From assembly GCA_005786805.1 (NCBI GenBank), contig SYCV01000215.1, forward strand, positions 1 to 42,804: DNA of 42,804 nucleotides, in the 5' to 3' direction. The stretch is from Planctomycetia bacterium (lineage in GTDB: Bacteria; Planctomycetota; Planctomycetia; Gemmatales; Gemmataceae). Position numbers and translations under genes: made by a program. Below are positions 8,133 to 15,860 of this stretch, piece after piece. Under the pieces are notes generated by a model that saw only the letters and a list, made by a program, of their open reading frames with translations, made no database searches and was not told the DNA's origin. Position 1 is the stretch's first letter. Every line of letters begins with the position of its first letter.

Positions 8133-9089
8133 TCAAAACAATTGCGTGGGAAAATTTATGATGACATCACCCAGTGCGTCGGTGACACCCCGCTGATAAA
8201 ACTCCGAAGGGTTGTTGGAGATGCGAAAGCCATGGTCGCAGCCAAGTTGGAAAATTTTAATCCACTTTGGTCGGTGAAAGACAGAATCGCTGTGAACATG
8301 ATAAACACAGCTGAAAAAGAGGGCAAAATAAAGGCTGGTACGGTGATAATCGAGCCCACAAGTGGAAACACGGGGATTGGATTGGCGTTCACTTGTGCTG
8401 CCCGGGGATACAAGCTGATTGTTACCATGCCTGAAACCATGAGCCTTGAGCGAAGGCGTTTATTGAAGGCTTTTGGTGCGGAAATCGTGCTTACCCCTGG
8501 TGAGAAAGGGATGAGCGGCGCGGTTGCAAAAGCTGAGGAAATGATCGCAAACACGCCTAATTCTTTCATGCCACAGCAATTTATGAACCCTGCAAACCCT
8601 GAAATTCATCGAAAAACAACTGCTGAAGAAATTTGGCGGGATACTGCAGGAAAAGTCGATATTTTGGTTTCTGGTGTTGGAACAGGCGGAACAATCACTG
8701 GTATAAGTGAGGTTTTAAAGGCGCGAAAGCCCTCATTCAAGGCTATCGCAGTTGAGCCATCTTCCAGCCCTGTGATCACTCAAAAAATGAAGGGTGAAGA
8801 AATCAAGCCAGGCAGACATAAAATACAGGGGATAGGTGCGGGGTTTGTTCCCGGTGTTCTCAATTTGAACATCATTGATGAGGTAATCCAAGTCAATGAT
8901 GATGATTCATTTGGTATGACCAGAAGATTGGCCAAAGAAGAGGGTTTTTTGTGTGGTATTAGTTGCGGAGCAGCTGCCTTTGCTGCGGTTCAGGTTGCCC
9001 ATAGGCCTGAAAATGCAGGCAAATTAATCGTTGTTGTTCTGCCTGACCTTGGTGAGCGTTATCTTAGCACCCCTCTTTTTCCAGAATAA
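8127..9089 (+). CDS. cysK: Cysteine synthase A (O-acetylserine sulfhydrylase)
   Basis: PLP enzyme that makes cysteine from O-acetylserine and sulfide. The 320-residue protein shows [13 protein letters not shown] near 17-29, the PLP lysine Lys51 in [11 protein letters not shown], the substrate loop [12 protein letters not shown], the phosphate-binding [10 protein letters not shown], and [11 protein letters not shown] near the C-terminus. AGGAG lies 7 bases before ATG 8127. Upstream, TTGATA (8078-8083) and GATAAT (8102-8107) resemble a promoter with 18-base spacing, but it would start transcription inside the ribosome binding site, so I do not list it. It appears to be a single-gene unit, ending at a hairpin terminator. 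Confidence 0.96.
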   Translation: MESKQLRGKIYDDITQCVGDTPLIKLRRVVGDAKAMVAAKLENFNPLWSVKDRIAVNMINTAEKEGKIKAGTVIIEPTSGNTGIGLAFTCAARGYKLIVTMPETMSLERRRLLKAFGAEIVLTPGEKGMSGAVAKAEEMIANTPNSFMPQQFMNPANPEIHRKTTAEEIWRDTAGKVDILVSGVGTGGTITGISEVLKARKPSFKAIAVEPSSSPVITQKMKGEEIKPGRHKIQGIGAGFVPGVLNLNIIDEVIQVNDDDSFGMTRRLAKEEGFLCGISCGAAAFAAVQVAHRPENAGKLIVVVLPDLGERYLSTPLFPE

Positions 9090-9105
9090 TGTCTAAATTG
9101 TGGTT

Positions 9106-9140
9106 CCGGAGAGGAATAAAACTTCCTCTCTGGTTCTATT
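9106..9140 (+). terminator. Terminator of cysK
   Basis: CCGGAGAGGAA (9106-9116) pairs with TTCCTCTCTGG (9123-9133) through 11 positions with one G-T pair, around a 6-base loop. The following TTCTATTTC is T-rich but not a clean T tract. It begins 16 bases after the cysK stop. Confidence 0.7.
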
Positions 9141-9152
9141 TCAATCATTTTC

Positions 9153-9158
9153 TATAAT
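9153..9158 (+). promoter_or_regulatory. Candidate -10 element upstream of rpsA
   Basis: TATAAT lies within TTTTCTATAATAA, a 13-base string also present on the minus strand ahead of gltA. No convincing -35 hexamer is at the right distance (CTGGTT at 17 bases). If used, transcription would start near 9165 and give a leader of about 140 bases that contains the hairpin at 9162-9211. Confidence 0.35.
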
Positions 9159-9161
9159 AAT

Positions 9162-9219
9162 CCTGTGGCAGGCGATGACGGTGAAAAATGTTTTTCACCC
9201 GCCATGTCAGGATTTTTTA
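9162..9219 (+). terminator. Second hairpin with T tract between cysK and rpsA (terminator or attenuator)
   Basis: The outer arms CCTG/CAGG (9162-9165, 9208-9211) and TGGC/GCCA (9166-9169, 9201-9204) enclose a perfect inner stem GGTGAAAAA (9180-9188) / TTTTTCACC (9191-9199). The structure is followed directly by ATTTTTTAT. It has the form of an intrinsic terminator. It is either a backup terminator for cysK or, if the -10 at 9153 is real, an attenuator in the rpsA leader. Confidence 0.5.
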
Positions 9220-9304
9220 TCGCTGCTTCCTTCATATTATCGCTGATGTTTGTTTGGTTAAAAACGGTTCATAGAAGGAACTGCTTTGGAGTTTGGTTTT
9301 ATCC

Positions 9305-11101
9305 ATGGTAAATCGAAATCTTTTACGACAGTATGACTTGTCCGATTCTGAGTTAGACAACGAATTGGCAGCCGCCTTTAGCAGGCCCGAGACGGGGGGG
9401 GATGTTGAAAATTGGCTGCTTGATGATCAACAGGAATTTGAATCAAACAAAGTTATCAAGGGCCGGATTGCCCGTATTGAAGGGGATGATGTTGTAATCG
9501 ACATTGGTTACAAAAGTGAGGGTGTGATTCCCTTGAATGAATGGTTCGACGAGGCAACCGGGGAAGTTGCCTTGCCAAAAGCGGGTGAAGAAATCCAGGT
9601 TCTTCTTGAATCTGTAGAGGATGAAACTGGAAATATTCTTCTCAGCTATCGCAAAGCCAAGCGCCAAAAAGAATGGGAAATGATTATCTCCAAGCATAAG
9701 GAAGGGGATGTCATCATTGGTTTGGTCACAAAGAAAATCAAGGGTGGTCTGCTTGTCAACATTGGCGTGAATGTTTTTCTTCCCGCTTCCCAGGTGGATA
9801 TCCGAAGGCCGCCGGATATTGGTGATTACATCAATCGTAATATCGAATGTAAAATTCTAAAGATTGATGAAGCTCGCAGGAATATCGTGGTAAGCAGGCG
9901 AAAACTTCTTGAAGATCAAAGGGAAGATCTCAAGAAAAAATTGCTGTCTGAGATCGAGCCAAACCAAGTTCGAAAAGGTATTGTCAAGAATATTGCTGAT
10001 TTCGGCGCATTCGTCGACCTCGGTGGTATCGATGGGCTTTTGCACATTACCGATATGACTTGGGGCAGGGTCAGTAACCCCCATGAAATCGTTCATATTG
10101 ACCAGCAACTCGAAGTTTATGTCATCTCTGTTGATAAAGACCGCGAAAAAATCGCATTGGGTCTCAAGCAGAAATCACAAAGCCCATGGGCCAGCGTTGC
10201 GGATAAATACCCCATTGGCAGCCGACATAACGGTGAAGTTGTCAATGTCATGAGCTACGGGGCGTTTGTCAAACTTGAATCCGGCATAGAAGGGCTTGTT
10301 CATATCAGTGAAATGAGTTGGACCAAGAGAATCAATCATCCAAATGAGATGGTTTCAATTGGTGACCAGATTGAAGTTCAGGTCTTGAACATCAATAAGG
10401 ATAAGCAGGAAATTTCCCTGGGTATGAAACAAGTCCAGAACAACCCATGGGACAAAGTCGCTGAAAGATATCCACCCGGCACCATTGTGTCCGGCGCGGT
10501 TCGCAACCTTACCAACTATGGCGCATTCATCGAAATCGAGGAAGGAATCGATGGCTTGCTTCATGTTACCGACATGAGTTGGGTGCGAAAGGTTACCCAT
10601 CCAAGTGAGGTTGTCAACAAGGGTGACAATGTGACATGTGTCGTCCTTAATGTGGACCAGGAGAGAAAACGAATCGCTCTTGGCCTCAAGCAAATGAACA
10701 ACGATCCTTGGGAAGGCGATATACCAGGTCGATACAAGGCTGGTGAACTTCGAAAAGGCAAAGTCACCAAGCTCACCAATTTTGGTGTGTTTGTTGAACT
10801 TGAACCTGGCCTCGAAGGTTTATTGCACATTTCCGAGCTTTCTGATGACAAGATCGAAAGTCCTGAAGAAATTGTTAAGGTTGGAGATGATATCGAAGTC
10901 CGCGTTCTCCGTGTGGATGCTGCAGATCGAAAGATCGGGCTATCCCGTAGAAAGCTCAATGAGCCTTTTGTGGAACCTGAGGAAAATGCCGAGGATGAAT
11001 CCGCGGCAAACAGGCCTCAACGGGAACTTCGGGGGGGCACTGGATCCGCAGGCGCTGGTAATCTAATCAACATGCCTGAGAAGGATGCTGAAAAAGAGTA
11101 A
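9305..11101 (+). CDS. rpsA: 30S ribosomal protein S1, six S1 domains
   Basis: S1 binds mRNA on the 30S subunit and helps translation initiation. The 598-residue protein contains six OB-fold S1 domains in a row, at roughly residues 45-115, 130-200, 215-285, 300-372, 387-459 and 474-545. Domains 3-6 show clear repeats such as DFGAFVDLGGIDGLLHITDM, YGAFVKLESGIEGLVHISEM and FGVFVELEPGLEGLLHISEL. The tail after the last domain is acidic and then Gly-rich. A TTG four codons upstream (9293) is in frame, but ATG 9305 (MVNRNLLRQYDLSDSEL) matches the usual beginning. TTGGAG is about 13 bases upstream, a long spacing. A strong terminator follows. Confidence 0.95.
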   Translation: MVNRNLLRQYDLSDSELDNELAAAFSRPETGGDVENWLLDDQQEFESNKVIKGRIARIEGDDVVIDIGYKSEGVIPLNEWFDEATGEVALPKAGEEIQVLLESVEDETGNILLSYRKAKRQKEWEMIISKHKEGDVIIGLVTKKIKGGLLVNIGVNVFLPASQVDIRRPPDIGDYINRNIECKILKIDEARRNIVVSRRKLLEDQREDLKKKLLSEIEPNQVRKGIVKNIADFGAFVDLGGIDGLLHITDMTWGRVSNPHEIVHIDQQLEVYVISVDKDREKIALGLKQKSQSPWASVADKYPIGSRHNGEVVNVMSYGAFVKLESGIEGLVHISEMSWTKRINHPNEMVSIGDQIEVQVLNINKDKQEISLGMKQVQNNPWDKVAERYPPGTIVSGAVRNLTNYGAFIEIEEGIDGLLHVTDMSWVRKVTHPSEVVNKGDNVTCVVLNVDQERKRIALGLKQMNNDPWEGDIPGRYKAGELRKGKVTKLTNFGVFVELEPGLEGLLHISELSDDKIESPEEIVKVGDDIEVRVLRVDAADRKIGLSRRKLNEPFVEPEENAEDESAANRPQRELRGGTGSAGAGNLINMPEKDAEKE

Positions 11102-11120
11102 GGATTATTCCTTATATATT

Positions 11121-11161
11121 AACCGCCCCGGGGATTTATTTCCGGGGCGGTTCTTTTTTTT
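11121..11161 (+). terminator. Strong rho-independent terminator of rpsA
   Basis: AACCGCCCCGG (11121-11131) and CCGGGGCGGTT (11142-11152) form a perfect 11-bp GC-rich stem with a 10-base loop, followed by CTTTTTTTT. It starts 19 bases after the rpsA stop codon. Confidence 0.95.
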
Positions 11162-11452
11162 GTTCCGGTTGTACCGGTAATCCCTTATCATTTAATTATT
11201 CCTGTCTTGTGTGTTTGGTAGCTTTGAAGGGTTAGTTCCTTATTGATATCATTTTGGCAATTTATACCCTTTTACACCGTTAACACCTTTTCAGAGATGA
11301 GTTCGTCAAGTCGATAAATAACTCATGGCAAGTATTGCTTGATTTATCATGATGGTGATTTTTTCATCTTTATGCTTAATCTTGCGGTTACTTGTTAAAA
11401 TGTAAGTATGAACAATTGAACTTTAGCGACCTAGGAACCACCGGAAAACACC
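11162..11452 (+). other. Gene-free leader region before the sigma factor gene
   Basis: About 290 A/T-rich bases with no coding frame I can support. It holds one perfect 7-bp inverted repeat, ATGAGTT (11297-11303) and AACTCAT (11320-11326), with 16 bases between. I see no convincing -35/-10 pair. The sigma factor gene promoter is presumably here. AGGAA at 11432-11436 and GGAAAA at 11443 are the only purine stretches near the start codon. Confidence 0.5.
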
Positions 11453-12292
11453 ATGACTCGAACAAGTCGCCTGCGAAGTGAAACAGTTCAATCTCCATTG
11501 GAGACTTATTTAAAAGAAATAAATGAAACTGCTCTTTTAAATGCGGATGAGGAAAAGCAGCTTGCTTATCGAATTGAAAAAGGTGATGCCGAAGCCAGGG
11601 ATCGCATGGTTCGCGCCAATTTGAGGCTTGTGGTCAACATTTCACGAAGTTACACGGGTAAAGGACTCGCTCTTCAGGATCTTATTGAAGAAGGGAATCT
11701 TGGCCTTTTAAGGGCTGTTGAAGGCTTTGACCCAACGATGAATACCCGCTTTAGCACTTATGCGAGTTATTGGATCAAGCAATCGATAAAACGAGCCCTT
11801 GTGAATACCGCAAAGACCATCAGGGTTCCAGCATATATGGTTGAACTTTTGGCAAAATGGCGCAGGGCAAATGCTATTTTGCATGATAAGCTAGGCAGGC
11901 CTCCATCTCATGAGGAGATCGCGGCCAGCTTGGATTTACCCAAGAAAAAGTTGAATATTATCAAGAAAGCGATCAAGGTTTATCATTCTGCTCCCCAACC
12001 CGAACAATCCGATAGTGGTTGGTCGTTGGAAGAGATGATCATGGATTCCAACACAAAATCCCCTGATAATGAAATGGTGGATGCTGATGATTTGGTTCAT
12101 GTGAAGGACCTTTTGGCGAAAATGGATCCCCGGGAGGCCACAGTACTTAAAATGCGATTCGGCCTCGATGATGAGGAACCCAAAACCCTTAAAGAAATTG
12201 GTGAGAGTTTGGGGCTGACCAGGGAAAGGGTCCGCCAAATTGAAAGCGAAGCCTTGGAAAAACTTGGCATTAGCATGGGGGTCAATTCTTAG
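11453..12292 (+). CDS. RNA polymerase sigma factor of the primary-like (group 1/2 sigma-70) class, short form
   Basis: The 279-residue protein has region 1.2 (SPLETYLKEINETALL), region 2 (RANLRLVVNISRSYTGKGLALQDLIEEGN, then RFSTYASYWIKQSIKRALV), region 3 (LGRPPSHEEIAASL), and region 4 with a helix-turn-helix in TLKEIGESLGLTRERVRQIESEAL. The region 2 and 4 motifs match those of RpoD/SigA, so it should read housekeeping-like -10/-35 elements. It lacks region 1.1 and the long non-conserved region, so it may be a group 2 alternative factor; planctomycetes often carry several. It is transcribed alone between two terminators. Confidence 0.88.
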   Translation: MTRTSRLRSETVQSPLETYLKEINETALLNADEEKQLAYRIEKGDAEARDRMVRANLRLVVNISRSYTGKGLALQDLIEEGNLGLLRAVEGFDPTMNTRFSTYASYWIKQSIKRALVNTAKTIRVPAYMVELLAKWRRANAILHDKLGRPPSHEEIAASLDLPKKKLNIIKKAIKVYHSAPQPEQSDSGWSLEEMIMDSNTKSPDNEMVDADDLVHVKDLLAKMDPREATVLKMRFGLDDEEPKTLKEIGESLGLTRERVRQIESEALEKLGISMGVNS

Positions 12293-12302
12293 TATGGGTA
12301 AG

Positions 12303-12328
12303 AGGGGCAAGTGATATTGCCCCTTTTC
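12303..12328 (+). terminator. Probable terminator of the sigma factor gene
   Basis: AGGGGCAA (12303-12310) pairs with TTGCCCCT (12317-12324) around a 6-base loop, followed by a short T run (TTTC). The T tract is weak. A smaller hairpin, CGGCC/GGCCG, lies at 12383-12398. Confidence 0.65.
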
Positions 12329-12439
12329 AGCCATGTCGGCTTTCTCCTTACATAAATTCAATCTTTTCTCTTGCTTATCTCCCGGCCTTTACAGGCCGAT
12401 AAGGATTATTAGGAATTTATTCCTTAATGATTTGGGGAG

Positions 12440-13255
12440 ATGATGCGAAGTCTTTTTTTTGCCTATTTCTTTTTGATCATACTAATTTCCACAATGGTAA
12501 GCGTTTCTCATGCGGCTGATTCCAGTTCGGAATCTCCCGCGGATTCACACTGGAAACAAGGTCAGAAATTCCTGGATGCCGGGGACCCTGCAAACGCCAT
12601 CAGGTCTTTTAGGCAATCGCTTGCAATTAATCCCGATTCTGCAAAAACGCATCTGTCCATGGCTGCAGCCTGCCTTGCCCAGGGCACCGATTCCATTGCT
12701 GCAATTCATCTTAAATATTGCTTGGAACTTGAGCCGGGTAATGTGATAGTCAGGCAAAATTACGCCGATCTGCTCCTTAGGATGAACCAGCTTGAGGATG
12801 CCAGGGATCAATTTAATTTATTCATCAGGGACACCCAGCAGTTTGGTGAGCAGGCTAATCGCCATATGATACATGCCCACAGCCGATTGATGGCTATATC
12901 AGAACAATTGGGTGATGCCTATGAAGAGCATTTGAATCGAGGAATAGGTTTGTACTTGTTATCGCTTGAAAAAACAAAAAAAAATCAGCAGGAGGTACCA
13001 AACGACCAGAATCTTGAGGCTTTGTTGTTTCGTGCCGCAGGTGAGCTTACCCAAGCACGATTGACTCGTGGTGACCAGGTCCGCCCGTGTTGGTATTTGT
13101 ACCTGGTTTGGAATAAACTGGCATGTTCGCAACCCGCACAGCGGTGGTATAGAATTACTGCGCAGGATGCCTCCCTTGAATATTTGACACCCAAGGAATT
13201 TCAAGACTTTCATTTGGTTAGGAAATTCACTGAATCGGAACATATTCGGAAATAA
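12440..13255 (+). CDS. Exported TPR-repeat protein
   Basis: The 271-residue product begins with a signal peptide: about 25 residues with a hydrophobic core (FFAYFFLIILISTMVSVSHA) and a likely cut after SHA. Residues about 35-135 form three TPR units (WKQGQKFLDAGDPANAIRSF, then AKTHLSMAAACLAQGTDSIA, then NVIVRQNYADLLLRMNQLED). The C-terminal half is helical and resembles no family I know. Such proteins usually act as protein-binding scaffolds in the periplasm or envelope. GGGGAG lies right before two adjacent ATG codons (12440 and 12443), so the second may be the one used. It is followed 83 bases later by another exported protein. Confidence 0.85.
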   Translation: MMRSLFFAYFFLIILISTMVSVSHAADSSSESPADSHWKQGQKFLDAGDPANAIRSFRQSLAINPDSAKTHLSMAAACLAQGTDSIAAIHLKYCLELEPGNVIVRQNYADLLLRMNQLEDARDQFNLFIRDTQQFGEQANRHMIHAHSRLMAISEQLGDAYEEHLNRGIGLYLLSLEKTKKNQQEVPNDQNLEALLFRAAGELTQARLTRGDQVRPCWYLYLVWNKLACSQPAQRWYRITAQDASLEYLTPKEFQDFHLVRKFTESEHIRK

Positions 13256-13278
13256 TTCCAACATTTTTTGCTTTAAAG

Positions 13279-13287
13279 TGTTATTAT
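13279..13287 (+). promoter_or_regulatory. Candidate extended -10 promoter element
   Basis: TG-T-TATTAT, in the context AAGTGTTATTATTTG, differs by one base from AAGTGTTATAATTTG found ahead of the ECF sigma gene at 41848-41862. No good -35 is visible. Transcription would begin near 13294 and leave a leader of about 45 bases before ATG 13339. Confidence 0.35.
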
Positions 13288-13338
13288 TTGCAGATGTTAG
13301 GCTTTGGACTTAAGTTGTTGCCGCTTAGGAAATATCTA

Positions 13339-14598
13339 ATGTTTTCATCAATAAATTTTATTAAAGCTCTTGGTTTCTCGATCTTGATTATTCCAATGAT
13401 AGCTCTGGCACAACCTCTTCCACTCGAAGACATTTTAAAAGAAAGAACTGCAAGCTCGGAAATATTCAACAAGGCGCTTCGTGGCGAAGTTCCTTTCGAT
13501 GTTAAAAATCCAAAGCATGTCCAAGCTGTTGATGTTAATGCCAAGTATTATGTTTACAGGGTAACCAGACCTGAAATTCAGGGTGAACCCGGAAAAATGG
13601 ATGGCATTTTCAAGGAATTTGAAAGTGTTTTAAAGCAACTTAAAACCAAATCTGATAATCCATTTAATTCCAGCTTTCTCGAAAAGGTACTTGAGCGAAC
13701 CAAGGAAATTTTTCCAAACACATCCGTCAGTGCACGCATTAATGCTGTTCGAATGCAGGCCATGTGCCCTTCCGAAATAAGTTCCTGCGATATCGCTGGT
13801 CAAAAGGCTTTGCCTGACCAGTTCATGGAGTCTTTTGTGAATGTCTTGCAAAAGTCAGCGGATGATGGAATGAAACTTTACGCAATGAAAGGAATTCGGG
13901 ACACCTATAAGGTAATTCGCCCCATGGCATTGGTAAAGAAGGCTAGTAACAGGGTGAATTTGAATCCAGCGGTAGAGGCAAAGGTTGCTGAAGCTTTGGC
14001 TTCGATTATTGAAAATCCAAGAGTTTATCCTTCAGGCACCGCGCCTGAAGTAGTTGAAGGGTATCGGGTCTTGAGGCGTGAAGCCATTAAAGCCCTAGCC
14101 CAGGCCCGCGCCCCTATTGCGGGTGAAAAGGGAAAGACCGCCCTCATTCTTGCGAAATTTGCGAATGGTTCAGATATCAAACCTGAGCCAAGACTGGATG
14201 AAAGGGTTGAAGCTGCAATTGGTTTGCTAAATCTTCGTGTTCCTGAAAATGATACAAGTGAATACAACATGGAAGCAGCCCTGTACCAATTCAGTTCGTT
14301 CCTGGTCGATTTTTTTCAAAGGTTTGGTTCAAGAAATGATTCCGAGATGGAGAAATTGTTTCCTTGGAAATATTACGCCGCGCGAATCTCAGATTCAGTG
14401 GATGAGTTAAATAGAGAGGTGAAAAATCCTTATCTAACCGAGGTTGTCCAAAAGATTGGATTGGGTTTGAGTGATATGGAAAAACAAGAAAAGGCTGCGG
14501 TTCCCCAGCTAGCTGAATTTGTACAATCTAAAAAGCCCGCCAGCTTGTTGATTTATAAAAAGATACCCGGCACGGAGATCAAGACTCCGGGGAATTAG
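13339..14598 (+). CDS. Exported protein of unknown function
   Basis: The 419-residue protein starts with a clear signal peptide (MFSSINFIKALGFSILIIPM, cut probably after ALA at about 24). The start ATG 13339 has AGGA 8 bases upstream; in-frame starts at 13288 (TTG) and 13294 (ATG) would put extra residues before the signal sequence. The mature part is helical, with stretches such as ARINAVRMQAM, EGYRVLRREAIKALAQARAP and LDERVEAAIGLLNLRVP that recall HEAT-like helical pairs, but I cannot assign a domain. It has no membrane segment after the signal peptide. The gene ends one base from the stop of the convergent small gene at 14600, leaving no room for a terminator. Confidence 0.8.
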   Translation: MFSSINFIKALGFSILIIPMIALAQPLPLEDILKERTASSEIFNKALRGEVPFDVKNPKHVQAVDVNAKYYVYRVTRPEIQGEPGKMDGIFKEFESVLKQLKTKSDNPFNSSFLEKVLERTKEIFPNTSVSARINAVRMQAMCPSEISSCDIAGQKALPDQFMESFVNVLQKSADDGMKLYAMKGIRDTYKVIRPMALVKKASNRVNLNPAVEAKVAEALASIIENPRVYPSGTAPEVVEGYRVLRREAIKALAQARAPIAGEKGKTALILAKFANGSDIKPEPRLDERVEAAIGLLNLRVPENDTSEYNMEAALYQFSSFLVDFFQRFGSRNDSEMEKLFPWKYYAARISDSVDELNREVKNPYLTEVVQKIGLGLSDMEKQEKAAVPQLAEFVQSKKPASLLIYKKIPGTEIKTPGN

Positions 14599-14599
14599 C

Positions 14600-14869
14600 T
14601 CAAGAGCTTTCCTCTGGAGGATAGTTTAAAAGAATATTCTCAACAACCTTGATATCTCTCTCATCCACGCCTTCACGCCTTTGGTACCTTCGCTTGAGGC
14701 TATCAAGTACATGAAGCCACATTATTCTGTCGGGGATAAGTCCTTTTGTCCAGTCACCACGCTTTTTATGCTTGAACTTGAACGCCCAAACTCCTGCAAA
14801 TCTTTCAGCACTTATGTATCTTTTTTCCCCTGTATCGGGGTCAATATCATGCCATTTTATTTCAATCAT
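14600..14869 (-). CDS. Small conserved-looking protein of unknown function
   Basis: An 89-residue soluble, basic protein rich in Trp and Lys (MIEIKWHDIDPDTGEKRYIS, then FAGVWAFKFKHKKRGDWTKG). No signal peptide, membrane segment or known motif is seen. The gene overlaps the end of the RluA gene by 8 bases and has AAGG 8 bases before its ATG, so it is probably translated from the same mRNA as the pseudouridine synthase. The tight coupling suggests a real gene. A role in RNA binding would fit its charge and location but is a guess. Confidence 0.7.
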   Translation of the reverse strand: MIEIKWHDIDPDTGEKRYISAERFAGVWAFKFKHKKRGDWTKGLIPDRIMWLHVLDSLKRRYQRREGVDERDIKVVENILLNYPPEESS

Positions 14870-15857
14870 TTGGAATACCTTGCCAAGGTTTTCTCAATCG
14901 TTGAAGTAGATTGCTGAAATCATCCGGCAAAGCCATGTTCCAGTGCAGCGGTTTGCCTGAAATTGGATGGATAAAACCAAGTTCAGCAGCATGTAATGCC
15001 AATCGAGGGAAGCCACTGCCGTCTGGAAGAATAGTCCCATTTGCCGTTGTCCTGTACACTTTCTCACCGCAAACGGGTGATCCCTTTTCAGCGAGATGAA
15101 TTCGAATCTGGTGGGTTCTGCCCGTTTCAAGCTGGCATCCAACAAGCGTGAAACCCTTTAGATTTTCAACCACATGCACATGAGTGACCGCTTTTTTACC
15201 ATGTTGCGAAAAAGGAGCACTACCACGCCGGCCATCACCACGGTCCCGGATTAAAAAAGATTCAATTGTTTGAGCGGCGATTGATCCGGGAATCAATGCG
15301 AGGTATTTCCTCTCAACTGAATGATTGAAAAACTGTCTTCCAAGGCCCTTTTCAGCATCAGGAGTTCTGGCAAACACCAGGAGTCCGCTTGTTTCCTTGT
15401 CCAATCTTTGGACCACCCTTAATCTTTGTGGCTTTCCTTTGGCATCTTTTGGTGGTAGGGACGCGATTTGCTTCACCACCAGGTCTTCAAGTGTGGGGCT
15501 TAGGGTTTTTCGTGACTCTTTCCATGTTTTTTCGGCTGGATGTCTGACCGAATTAATCCCTGGTGGTTTTTCAACGACAACCAGGTGTTCATCCAAATAT
15601 CTTATTTTTATTTCCTGCTTGATTAATGCCTTGCTCTCAGGTTTTTTAAGCAACTCTACCTCTTCACCAGCGTGGACTCTACGGGCAGGGTCGAGGCATA
15701 ATTCGTTTCCAATTTTGACATGGGCCTGAGTGATGAGTTTTTTAATTCGAGACCAGCTTAATTCAGGCGCGATAACTCTTATAATACCGGCAAGCGTTGC
15801 CCCCTCATTTTCCGAAGATACCGGATGCTTGATGTTTTTGTGAATGTTCATTATCAA
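14862..15857 (-). CDS. RluA-family RNA pseudouridine synthase with S4 domain
   Basis: Isomerises uridine to pseudouridine in rRNA or tRNA; the target base is not predictable here. The 331-residue protein has an N-terminal S4-type RNA-binding domain (about 25-75: SWSRIKKLITQAHVKIGNEL). The catalytic domain from about 85 carries RVVQRLDKETSGLLVFAR, whose Asp is the nucleophile; the usual His before Arg is Gln here. Further motifs are RKYLALIPG and ETGRTHQIRIHLAEKGSPVCGE. The frame opens with TTG 15857, which has AAGG 6 bases upstream; ATG 15851, two codons later, is the alternative. It begins 3 bases after the YgiQ-like gene. Confidence 0.92.
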   Translation of the reverse strand: MIMNIHKNIKHPVSSENEGATLAGIIRVIAPELSWSRIKKLITQAHVKIGNELCLDPARRVHAGEEVELLKKPESKALIKQEIKIRYLDEHLVVVEKPPGINSVRHPAEKTWKESRKTLSPTLEDLVVKQIASLPPKDAKGKPQRLRVVQRLDKETSGLLVFARTPDAEKGLGRQFFNHSVERKYLALIPGSIAAQTIESFLIRDRGDGRRGSAPFSQHGKKAVTHVHVVENLKGFTLVGCQLETGRTHQIRIHLAEKGSPVCGEKVYRTTANGTILPDGSGFPRLALHAAELGFIHPISGKPLHWNMALPDDFSNLLQRLRKPWQGIPND

Positions 15858-15860
15858 GAT

